A DNA stretch of 10,971 bases, from NCBI GenBank assembly GCA_023400335.1, contig JAEXFF010000089.1:1-10971 (forward strand), in the 5' to 3' direction. Numbering within the stretch: the stretch's first letter is position 1; every line of letters begins with the position of its first letter. Under the pieces are notes generated by a model. The model was not told where the DNA came from. It saw nothing but the letters and a program-made list of their open reading frames with translations, and did no database searches. Source of the stretch: Bacteroidota bacterium. GTDB taxonomy: Bacteria; Bacteroidota; Bacteroidia; Bacteroidales; Marinifilaceae. Below, one piece after another: positions 1-6,430 of this stretch. Position numbers and translations under genes: made by a program.

Positions 1-388
1 GCTCTCTCTTAATGATTTTAAAGGTAAAAAATTAATTTTGTATTTTTACCCGAAAGACAATACTTCCGGTTGCACGGCAGAAGCCTGCAATTTGAACGAT
101 CATTATGCAAGCCTCACAGAGGAAGGATATGAGGTCGTAGGAGTGAGCCCCGATTCTCCGGCCTCTCATCTGAAGTTTATAGCCAGATATAACCTGGCTT
201 TCAATTTAATTGCAGACACTGAAAAACAAATTCTGGAAAAATACGGGGTCTGGGCAGAGAAATCCATGTACGGACGAAAATATATGGGGGTACTTCGTAC
301 CACCTTTCTGATAGACGAAAAAGGCATGATCGAAAAAATCATTACCCAAGTGAATACCAAAGATCATGCTTCTCAGATTATCGGTTAA
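1..388 (+). CDS. bcp: Thiol peroxidase of the Bcp/PrxQ peroxiredoxin family, 5' end outside window
   Basis: Only the last 128 codons are present; the frame is open from base 2 and the start lies upstream of the window. The family reduces hydrogen peroxide and organic hydroperoxides in the cytoplasm using thioredoxin. The peroxiredoxin signature P-x3-T-x2-C is visible at residues 17-24 of the fragment (PKDNTSGC), with Cys24 as peroxidatic cysteine. Cys29, five residues later, is the resolving cysteine, the spacing typical of two-cysteine Bcp/PrxQ. The conserved active-site arginine is in LRTTFLID (Arg99). The blocks GVSPDS, LIADTEK, KYGVWAEKSMYG and TKDHASQI match the family closely. The usual Pro before Gly-Cys is Ser here, a common variation. 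The gene ends 53 bases before recA on the same strand, with no clear terminator between them, so partial read-through is possible. Confidence 0.95.
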   Translation, partial: LSLNDFKGKKLILYFYPKDNTSGCTAEACNLNDHYASLTEEGYEVVGVSPDSPASHLKFIARYNLAFNLIADTEKQILEKYGVWAEKSMYGRKYMGVLRTTFLIDEKGMIEKIITQVNTKDHASQIIG

Positions 389-441
389 GAGCAACAAGAC
401 TTTACCGGTAATATTTATTGTTCATTATTAATTTAAATAGC

Positions 442-1482
442 ATGACTTCAAAAGAAATCAATCAAGACAAATTAAAAGCATTACAACTTACACTCGATAA
501 AATCGAAAAAAATTTCGGGAAAGGGAGTATTATGAAGCTGGGAGCAAACGAAATCGAGAATATTCCGGTCATTCCGTCCGGTTCTATTTCTTTGGATAAA
601 GCCTTAGGTGTAGGCGGTTATCCGAAAGGGCGGGTGATTGAAATCTATGGTCCGGAATCTTCCGGAAAAACGACCTTGGCAATTCATGCCATTGCAGAAG
701 CTCAAAAACAGGGCGGAATTGCCGCCATTATCGATGCAGAACATGCTTTCGACCGGGCGTATGCTGAGAAATTGGGTGTAGATACGGAAAACCTTTTTAT
801 TTCCCAACCGGATAATGGGGAACAAGCTTTGGAAATTGCCGATCAGCTGATCCGTTCGGCAGCCATCGATATTATTGTGATCGACTCCGTAGCTGCCCTC
901 ACTCCGAAAGCTGAAATCGAAGGAGACATGGGCGACAGTGTCATGGGGTTGCAAGCCCGGCTGATGTCGCAGGCCCTGAGAAAACTGACCGGTACGATCA
1001 GTAAAACCAATACCTGTTGTGTCTTTATCAATCAGCTCCGGGAAAAAATCGGTATTATGTTCGGAAACCCTGAAACGACAACCGGCGGAAATGCTCTGAA
1101 ATTTTACGCATCCGTACGGCTGGACATCCGGAAAATCGGACCCATCAAAGACGGGGAAGACATACTCGGAAACCATACCCGCGTCAAAGTGGTGAAAAAC
1201 AAAGTGGCTCCTCCTTTCCGGAAAGCCGAATTCGATATCATGTACGGGGAAGGTATTTCTCTTTCCGGGGAAATCGTGGACTTAGGTGTGGAATACAATG
1301 TAATTAAAAAAAGCGGAAGCTGGTTTTCTTACGGAGACAGTAAACTCGGCCAAGGCCGTGAAACCGTCAAACAAATGATCATGGACAATCCTGAACTGGC
1401 AGAAGAGTTGCGTTTAAAAATTGTTGCTGCCATGAACGGTTCAGAATACCATGCAACTGATGCTGAAATTGCAGAAAACTAA
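442..1482 (+). CDS. recA: RecA recombinase
   Basis: RecA is the DNA-dependent ATPase that forms filaments on single-stranded DNA, carries out strand exchange and triggers LexA-type self-cleavage. From the ATG at 442 the protein has 346 residues, the normal length. A TTG at 418 would add eight residues (FIINLNS-like) that do not look like RecA, so ATG 442 was chosen. Visible motifs: Walker A GPESSGKT at 70-77; catalytic glutamate in IDAEHA (Glu100); Walker B IIVIDS at 144-149; DNA-binding loop L1 around 158-183; loop L2 around 197-217, starting NQLREKIG; and the family signature [10 protein letters not shown] at 218-227. The C-terminal tail after about residue 331 is short and only mildly acidic compared with the E. 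coli tail. No LexA box is recognisable in the 53-base leader. A strong intrinsic terminator follows. Confidence 0.98.
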   Translation: MTSKEINQDKLKALQLTLDKIEKNFGKGSIMKLGANEIENIPVIPSGSISLDKALGVGGYPKGRVIEIYGPESSGKTTLAIHAIAEAQKQGGIAAIIDAEHAFDRAYAEKLGVDTENLFISQPDNGEQALEIADQLIRSAAIDIIVIDSVAALTPKAEIEGDMGDSVMGLQARLMSQALRKLTGTISKTNTCCVFINQLREKIGIMFGNPETTTGGNALKFYASVRLDIRKIGPIKDGEDILGNHTRVKVVKNKVAPPFRKAEFDIMYGEGISLSGEIVDLGVEYNVIKKSGSWFSYGDSKLGQGRETVKQMIMDNPELAEELRLKIVAAMNGSEYHATDAEIAEN

Positions 1483-1521
1483 ATAAGTCACCGAAAAGCG
1501 GAAAATTCGGAGAAAGCAAAC

Positions 1522-1570
1522 AAAGGGAGGAAGTGATAAGTGGGATACCTATTTACTTTCTCCCTTTTTT
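1522..1570 (+). terminator. Intrinsic terminator of recA
   Basis: A 12-pair stem with two G-U pairs joins 1525-1536 (GGGAGGAAGTGA) to 1553-1564 (TTTACTTTCTCCC side), followed by six T at 1565-1570. Three A before the stem can pair with the first T of the tract. It lies 40 bases after the recA stop and before dpp5, so it separates the two transcription units. Confidence 0.8.
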
Positions 1571-1606
1571 GCCGGACTCTTAATTTTACACATCATCATT
1601 TTACCT

Positions 1607-3682
1607 ATGAAAAGTATTATTTATCCTACACTCCTCTTATTATCACTTATGGCTTGCGATAATAAAAAAGAAAATTCAGAAGCCCGGAAAGGCTATAAAA
1701 CACCGGATGAGAAACTCAGTTCCGACATTATGACTCCGGAAGTCCTCTGGTCCTTCGGCCGTATCAGCACTCCCGCCATTTCTCCGGACGGCAGTAAAGC
1801 CGTTTATGGAGTCACCTATTTCAATAAAGAAGAAGACCGGTCTTATACCGATCTGTATGTTATGCAACTAGCTGACGGGACCATTACCCAAATCACCGAT
1901 ACCGATTATAACGAAGGGGAAGCCGGCTGGACACCGGACGGCCAAAAAATCACTTACCTGGCTAAAGGGCAACTCTGGGAAATAAATCCCGATGGATCCG
2001 GAGCAAAACAAATTACTCAAATCGAAGGAGGCATCAACGGGTATTTATATGCTCCGGATATGAGTAAAATTGCCTATTACAAAGACGTAAAACTGGAACC
2101 CACCGTTCAGGATCTGTATCCGGACCTTCCCAAAGCCAAAGCCCGGATCATTAACGGGCAGTTTTACCGGCACTGGAACGACTGGGTGGACGGCTATACC
2201 CATATTTTCGTTACGGATTATACCCCTATGCAGCCGATCACTTCCGGAAAGGATATTATGAAAGACGAAAAATGGGAATCTCCTGTACGTCCCTGGGGAG
2301 GTACAGAACAATTGACCTGGACCCGCGACGGTCAAAAACTCATTTACACCTCCCGCAAAAAATACGGTATCGATTATGCCTTCTCTACCAATACCGATCT
2401 CTATGCGTATAATACGGCAGACGGTACTACCGTCAACCTGACAGAAGGCATGATGGGATATGATAAGAATCCGGTAATCTCTCCGGACGGTAAAAAAATG
2501 GCCTGGGAGAGCATGGAAAGGGACGGTTATGAAGCCGATAAAAACCGGCTTTTCGTCATGGATCTCCGGACCGGCGAAAAAAAGGATTTTACCCGGAATT
2601 TTGATCAAAGCGTCGGTAATCTCGCCTGGGACGACGACAACACGACCATTTGGTTTATCTCCGATTACCAGGCTACGGACGAAATTTATTCTCTCAATAC
2701 AAATAGCGGAGAAATTAAAAAACATACAAACGGCGTTCACAACTACACTTCTGTAGCCCCTGTAAACGGTAGTCTGATCACGACCCAGGTGTCCATGAGC
2801 AAACCGGAAGAAATTTACCGGACCGATCCCAATACCGGCAAAGACGAAGAACTTTCATTTATCAACAAACGGATTCTCGACCAATTGACGATGGGAAAAG
2901 TGGAAAAACGCTGGGTAAAAACCACCGACAACAAAGACATGCTGGTGTGGATGATATATCCGCCTCATTTCGACCCGAATCAAAAATACCCGGCTATCCT
3001 CTATTGCGAAGGAGGTCCCCAAAGTACGGTCAGCCAATTCTGGAGCTACCGCTGGAATTTCCAGCAAATGGCTGCCAACGGTTATATTATCGTTGCGCCT
3101 AACCGGCGCGGCTTACCGGGTTTCGGTCAGGAATGGCTGGAACAAATCAGCGGAGATTACTCCGGACAGAACATCAAAGATTATCTTTCCGCAATTGACG
3201 CAGCTAAAAAAGAACCGTATATCGATGAAAACCGTCTGGGATGTATCGGCGCCTCTTATGGGGGTTATTCCGTTTACTATCTGGCAGGCCACCACGACAA
3301 ACGCTTTAAGGCATTTATTGCTCACTGCGGTATCTTTGATCTGGAAATGCAATACTATAATACCGAAGAGATGTGGTTTGCACAATGGGATTTAGGCGGA
3401 GCACCCTGGGAAAAAAACAACAAAATTGCCCAGCGTACCTATGCCAATTCCCCTCATAAATTTGTCGGCAACTGGGATACCCCTATATTAGTCATACACG
3501 GACAAAAAGATTTCCGTATCGATGCTTCACAGGGAATGGGAGCCTTCAATGCTGCCCGCATGCGCGGCATTCCGGCCCAGTATTTATACTTCCCTGAAGA
3601 ATGTCATTGGGTATTGGGTTGCCAGGACGGTATCCTCTGGCAAAGGACATTTAAAGCCTGGCTGGATAAATGGCTAAAATAA
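1607..3682 (+). CDS. dpp5: Dipeptidyl-peptidase 5-like S9 serine peptidase, lipoprotein signal
   Basis: This is a 691-residue prolyl-oligopeptidase-fold enzyme (MEROPS S9) predicted to release dipeptides from peptides in the periplasm. Residues 1-17 form a lipoprotein-type signal ending in LSLMAC (Cys17), so the mature protein is probably lipid-anchored. Residues about 40-420 are a beta-propeller with repeated S/T-P-D-G blocks (ISPDG near 58, WTPDG near 108, WTRDG near 238, ISPDG near 291). The C-terminal hydrolase domain has Ser550 in GASYGG, Asp635 in HGQKDFRI and His667 in ECHWVLG, a full catalytic triad. Stretches such as VSQFWSYRWN, APNRRGLPGFGQ, QISGDYSGQN and AGHHDKRFKAFIAH agree with remembered Porphyromonas gingivalis DPP5, which prefers Ala and hydrophobic residues at P1. 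In asaccharolytic relatives such enzymes feed peptide catabolism. It stands alone between a terminator and a palindrome. The broader label acylaminoacyl-peptidase-like is the alternative. Confidence 0.9.
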   Translation: MKSIIYPTLLLLSLMACDNKKENSEARKGYKTPDEKLSSDIMTPEVLWSFGRISTPAISPDGSKAVYGVTYFNKEEDRSYTDLYVMQLADGTITQITDTDYNEGEAGWTPDGQKITYLAKGQLWEINPDGSGAKQITQIEGGINGYLYAPDMSKIAYYKDVKLEPTVQDLYPDLPKAKARIINGQFYRHWNDWVDGYTHIFVTDYTPMQPITSGKDIMKDEKWESPVRPWGGTEQLTWTRDGQKLIYTSRKKYGIDYAFSTNTDLYAYNTADGTTVNLTEGMMGYDKNPVISPDGKKMAWESMERDGYEADKNRLFVMDLRTGEKKDFTRNFDQSVGNLAWDDDNTTIWFISDYQATDEIYSLNTNSGEIKKHTNGVHNYTSVAPVNGSLITTQVSMSKPEEIYRTDPNTGKDEELSFINKRILDQLTMGKVEKRWVKTTDNKDMLVWMIYPPHFDPNQKYPAILYCEGGPQSTVSQFWSYRWNFQQMAANGYIIVAPNRRGLPGFGQEWLEQISGDYSGQNIKDYLSAIDAAKKEPYIDENRLGCIGASYGGYSVYYLAGHHDKRFKAFIAHCGIFDLEMQYYNTEEMWFAQWDLGGAPWEKNNKIAQRTYANSPHKFVGNWDTPILVIHGQKDFRIDASQGMGAFNAARMRGIPAQYLYFPEECHWVLGCQDGILWQRTFKAWLDKWLK

Positions 3683-3705
3683 CCCCGGGGACGGGGGAAG
3701 GTGCT

Positions 3706-3794
3706 ATCGCCTCGCTGCCGAAGGAAACCTATCTATTCTGGACCCGCTACTTTCCGTTCAGAACCGAAGATTTCCTCCTCAGCGAGGCGATTTT
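3706..3794 (+). terminator. Nested palindrome between convergent genes, likely terminator
   Basis: Three nested perfect stems lie in register: ATCGCCTCGCTG (3706-3717) with CAGCGAGGCGAT (3780-3791), AGGAAA (3722-3727) with TTTCCT (3771-3776), and TTCTG (3736-3740) with CAGAA (3759-3763). The outer arm runs into TTTT on the plus strand. It sits between the stops of dpp5 and the minus-strand transglycosylase, so termination of dpp5 is the simplest role. There is no T tract on the minus side. The length is unusual for a plain terminator. Confidence 0.55.
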
Positions 3795-3820
3795 AACAGG
3801 CATTCAATAAACCCGGGCGA

Positions 3821-5029
3821 TCAATTTAAAGAACTTCTCCACTGCGTATATTGCTGCATTCTTTCCGTCACTTTCCGGATATAGTCCCGGGTTTCCTGAG
3901 CCGGTAACCGACGCGACAGATAAGCATACAAATCCTCATAACTATATTTATTAATTTTAGGGATTGCATTGCTCAAACGGGTATTTCCGGTAAAAGCCCG
4001 GCTGACATTGCCCGCTCCCGTATTATAGGCAGCGATCACGCACAGCATCCGGCTTCTGGGATCTTTCACCTGTTGAAAAGAACGCGTATACAAAAGGTGC
4101 AGGTAAGCTGTTCCCAATTCAACGTTATTCTGTGGCTCATACAAATAATTAGCTGTAGGACGTTTGTCTTTTCCGTACACATACCGATAGGCATCCTTAC
4201 CTGCGTAATGAGGAACAATCTGCATCAGGCCGTAAGCCGGTACATAAGATTTAGCTTTAGGATTAAAATAAGATTCTGTATGAATAACTGCATACACCAA
4301 AGCCGGGTCAAAACCATATTTAGTACAGAAGTTTTCCACTTCAGCTTCATACCGTTTGGCTCTTACCCGGATATGATCGGGGGCTAAAGGCAGGGAAAAG
4401 ACGACGACTTCCCGTTCTTTCCCGTCCTCTCCTTTTACCTTTTTTATCTCCGGCTCTCCTTTTTCAACAATTTCCTTCGCTGCTTCCGGAAGATTTTCTT
4501 TGGAAATCTTCCCGCCTTCCGGGGTTTCCACCTGCCCGGCCAATACAGGTTCTTCGCCCAGTTGCCGCCGTTTTTCGTATTCCGTATCGTAATCTTTGGA
4601 AGTTCCTCTATTCTCTATCAAACGGATTACTTCATTTTCCAACTTCCGTCTTAACTTTTCTGTATCCAGCCCTTCCTTTTCTCCCAAAATTATCTCAACT
4701 TTAGCCTCTCCTTTTTCAAAATCCACGATACTCCGGCTTTTATGATCGTCAGAATACTCCACCCAGTCCTTATTAGTACTTTCCACGGCATTCCCTTTTC
4801 CCCACTCTTTTTCCACCTGTTTCTTAAAAGCAGCGTAAGCTTTCTGTTCCGCTATCACATATTTTTCATATTCAGCAAGCAAGTCTACCAGTCCTTTCTC
4901 CTGTTCTTGTTTTAACCGTTCCTGCTCCTGTTTCTGTTTACGGGCAAATTCTTCCAATTCCCTTTTGCTCTGACTCCATACCCAAAAAGGCAGAAAAACC
5001 AAAAGTAAAATAACGACTGTCTTTTTCAT
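3821..5029 (-). CDS. mltC: MltC-like periplasmic lytic transglycosylase
   Basis: This 402-residue exported murein lytic transglycosylase cleaves the MurNAc-GlcNAc bond with formation of 1,6-anhydro-MurNAc. Residues 1-19 are a hydrophobic signal peptide ending in VWS before Gln20; there is no lipobox Cys, unlike E. coli MltC. Residues 21-46 are a charged K/E/Q-rich helix, probably a short coiled coil. Residues about 55-165 resemble the MltC N-terminal domain (DUF3393): FKKQVEKEWG, WVEYSDDHKSRSIVDFEKG, EPVLAGQVE. The SLT domain covers about 225-395, with catalytic Glu252 in HTESYFNP, then YGLMQIVP (266-273), AGKDAYR and AAYNTGAGNV (333-342). A linker (about 166-215) is rich in Lys and Glu. It is transcribed alone, convergent with dpp5. 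The start is supported by the signal peptide. It likely serves wall turnover, so nothing links it to the mobile DNA beside it. Confidence 0.92.
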   Translation of the reverse strand: MKKTVVILLLVFLPFWVWSQSKRELEEFARKQKQEQERLKQEQEKGLVDLLAEYEKYVIAEQKAYAAFKKQVEKEWGKGNAVESTNKDWVEYSDDHKSRSIVDFEKGEAKVEIILGEKEGLDTEKLRRKLENEVIRLIENRGTSKDYDTEYEKRRQLGEEPVLAGQVETPEGGKISKENLPEAAKEIVEKGEPEIKKVKGEDGKEREVVVFSLPLAPDHIRVRAKRYEAEVENFCTKYGFDPALVYAVIHTESYFNPKAKSYVPAYGLMQIVPHYAGKDAYRYVYGKDKRPTANYLYEPQNNVELGTAYLHLLYTRSFQQVKDPRSRMLCVIAAYNTGAGNVSRAFTGNTRLSNAIPKINKYSYEDLYAYLSRRLPAQETRDYIRKVTERMQQYTQWRSSLN

Positions 5030-5060
5030 TTTATTTCTATTTTAGATTTTTATCGGTTTG

Positions 5061-5221
5061 ACCTAACCGATTGAAGAATAAACTTTTAGCAGAATTATTG
5101 AATTTCAGAGGTAACGAGTTAGTAACCGTGCGTATTTCAGCGTTTTGCAGTGCTATACTGTCAAATAACACGAGGTAAAATTAGTGATATTATTTCGGAT
5201 TTCCAATAAAATCGGTTAAGT
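5061..5221. repeat. Palindromic unit 1, attC-like ends
   Basis: ACCTAACCGAT (5061-5071) pairs at 10 of 11 positions with ATCGGTTAAGT (5211-5221). The outer boxes ACCTAAC and GTTAAGT fit the integron core consensus RYYYAAC and GTTRRRY exactly. TTATTG (5095-5100) and CAATAA (5204-5209) give a second stem. At the left end ATCGGTT (5052-5058) also pairs with AACCGAT (5065-5071), a competing small hairpin in the transglycosylase leader. The attC reading is inference. Confidence 0.4.
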
Positions 5222-5231
5222 TGTTTTGCTT

Positions 5232-5391
5232 CGTTGGAGTGCCCACTGCGGTAGAAGTTATTCTCGTGCCGTTGGTTATTCCTGCGGGCTTCTGCCCTCC
5301 GAACGGCTGGGAAGCCTATGAGCAGGAAATAACCAACATAGGCACGGGAAATAACTTCGGGAACAAACGCACAATCTCCATTCTACCAACG
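5232..5391. repeat. Palindromic unit 2, long hairpin
   Basis: The outer stem is CGTTGG (5232-5237) with CCAACG (5386-5391), then GTGC (5239-5242) with GCAC (5369-5372). A long near-continuous stem follows from GAAGTTATT (5254-5262) with AATAACTTC (5350-5358), through CGTGCC/GGCACG, GTTGGTTATT/AATAACCAAC and CCTGC/GCAGG, to GGCTTC (5287-5292) with GAAGCC (5311-5316), closed by an 18-base loop. Small one- to three-base bulges lie on one side. It is a stable DNA or RNA fold of unknown role. Confidence 0.6.
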
Positions 5392-5512
5392 TTTTGTTGG
5401 TTACTACTATTGTTTCTACGAGGCACCAAGTTTCAATATACGGCAACACGAACACAAGTGGTGAACTTTCAATAGCCCACAAGGCAATGGTAACAGACCA
5501 TAAGTTAGGTGC
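5386..5512. repeat. Palindromic unit 3, attC-like site next to the two-gene block
   Basis: Read on the minus strand, ACCTAAC (5510-5504) can pair with GTTGGT (5390-5385) with one bulged base. After nine unpaired bases on each side come GTTAC and GTAAC, then ATTG and CAAT, then CACCA and TGGTG further in. Two short boxes separated by an unpaired spacer, in an imperfect hairpin of about 125 bases, is the layout of an integron attC site. It lies just after the end of the minus-strand operon, where a cassette's attC would be. The box match on the far side (GTTGGTA) is imperfect. Confidence 0.4.
5500..5512 (+). repeat. Left copy of an inverted 13-mer bounding the accessory block
   Basis: ATAAGTTAGGTGC on the plus strand. 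The reverse complement of 9080-9092 is ATAAGTTAGGGGC, 12 of 13 identical. The pair encloses exactly the two AT-rich genes. Confidence 0.6.
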
Positions 5513-5529
5513 TGGTGTTTTTGTTATAG

Positions 5530-5550
5530 TGCATATTACCGAAATATGCA
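5530..5550 (-). terminator. Hairpin directly after the operon's last stop codon
   Basis: TGCATATT (5530-5537) and AATATGCA (5543-5550) form a perfect 8-pair stem with a 5-base loop, starting two bases after the stop of the 284-residue gene on the minus strand. No T tract follows on that strand, so it may only be a weak terminator or a 3'-end stabiliser. Confidence 0.4.
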
Positions 5551-5551
5551 G

Positions 5552-6406
5552 TTATAGTCCTCTTTCTTCTCTTTTTTTATTTGGAACAACTTCATCTCTT
5601 GTCTTTAATTCTTTTTTTTGAGTTTCAAATTTATATACTCCTCCCACTTGTTTAAATTCGCTCAATAAAAACTCTGAATTTATCTTTGATAAATCTTCTA
5701 TATTTAAAAATATACACCATTCATCAGATATATATGTTTGCTTATAATTACCTATTGGCATTGAATCATCAACGATTATTCTATGTTTTATATGAGTAAT
5801 TAATTTATGTCCACCTTCTGTTGACTGATTTACTGTGATTGTCGAAATATCAATAGGAATGGCGTTGTTTGCTTCTTTTAATGATTGAAAGGAATTATTC
5901 GGAAATCTTTCCATATTTCCGACAGGCTTATCTGCATACTGAAAAGCGTCTGTAACAACAGACATACAATTAGACGACTTGTCAATGGTAATTAGCTTGT
6001 TATCAGGAACTAATGGAATGCTTTTTATATATGGACTTCCTGAAGCGTTAATTCCATACAACGAATATTCTTTATTTATAGACAAACTCGCTCCCATATT
6101 CATTTTTTTAAATTCATCCTTTGTAATTTCTACTTTAAAAGCATCGGTATACCTTGTAAGTTTATAATTTAACTCATTAATTGAAGAATAGACCTCTCCT
6201 TTTGAAATCCACTCATCTTCATTCTTTGATTTTGAATATAATAAATACCCTGTTTCTTCACTACCTAATAATAGTGCTGCGTGTCCTGCGTGGGCAGCTC
6301 CATTTTTATCAAGTAAAACAATCGCTTCGTATTTTTTTTCTTTTTCTTGTCCTACAATTTGTCCAAATAATGACAGCAAGGCTAATATGCAAAATATTTT
6401 TTTCAT
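5552..6406 (-). CDS. Secreted protein with permuted papain-like (NlpC/P60-like) pattern
   Basis: A 284-residue protein that I cannot name. Residues 1-19 form a signal peptide (hydrophobic core ILALLSLFGQIV, then Gln20), so it is predicted to be exported. Residues about 26-60 read AIVLLDKNG, AGHAALLLG and GYLLYSKS; residues 144-156 read SSNCMSVVTDAFQ. An early His in G-H-A-A (His42), followed about 100 residues later by Asn-Cys (Cys147) before a helix, is the order seen in circularly permuted papain folds (DUF830/LRAT-like) and in cysteine-hydrolase domains of some Bacteroidetes polymorphic toxins. A peptidase, amidase or acyl hydrolase is therefore possible. Residues about 185-284 form an unrecognised second region with a charged tail. 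It starts 24 bases after the end of the 851-residue gene, hence one operon. The A-rich leader before ATG 6406 is typical for Bacteroidetes. Composition is much more AT-rich than recA. Confidence 0.75.
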   Translation of the reverse strand: MKKIFCILALLSLFGQIVGQEKEKKYEAIVLLDKNGAAHAGHAALLLGSEETGYLLYSKSKNEDEWISKGEVYSSINELNYKLTRYTDAFKVEITKDEFKKMNMGASLSINKEYSLYGINASGSPYIKSIPLVPDNKLITIDKSSNCMSVVTDAFQYADKPVGNMERFPNNSFQSLKEANNAIPIDISTITVNQSTEGGHKLITHIKHRIIVDDSMPIGNYKQTYISDEWCIFLNIEDLSKINSEFLLSEFKQVGGVYKFETQKKELKTRDEVVPNKKREERGL

Positions 6407-6430
6407 TTCTAATTTCTTTTTTTGTTAATA

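Larger units (their letters stand above)
5030..5551. other. Gene-free region made of three successive imperfect palindromes
   Basis: No convincing gene was found here. Short open frames on both strands cross the palindromes and look unlike any protein I know. The region separates housekeeping DNA from the AT-rich block and is nearly filled by palindromes at 5061-5221, 5232-5391 and 5386-5512, described separately. The promoter of the transglycosylase must lie at its left end, but no clean TAnnTTTG box is visible there. Confidence 0.6.

Noticed and set aside
418..441. Upstream TTG start for recA
   Set aside because: It adds eight residues not seen in RecA proteins; ATG 442 gives the normal N-terminus and length.
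604..1176. Long open frame antisense to recA (190 codons)
   Set aside because: It is fully inside recA on the other strand; its composition mirrors recA codons and it resembles no protein family.
2045..2740. Long open frame antisense to dpp5 (231 codons)
   Set aside because: A shadow of the intact dpp5 reading frame, with no domain, start signal or partner.
5221..5482. Short open frames on both strands in the gene-free region
   Set aside because: They cross the arms of palindromic unit 2, so their codons are set by the inverted repeat; no signal peptide or family is seen.
5030..5551. CRISPR array
   Set aside because: The repeated motifs are inverted, of unequal length and unequally spaced; there are no regular direct repeats or spacers.
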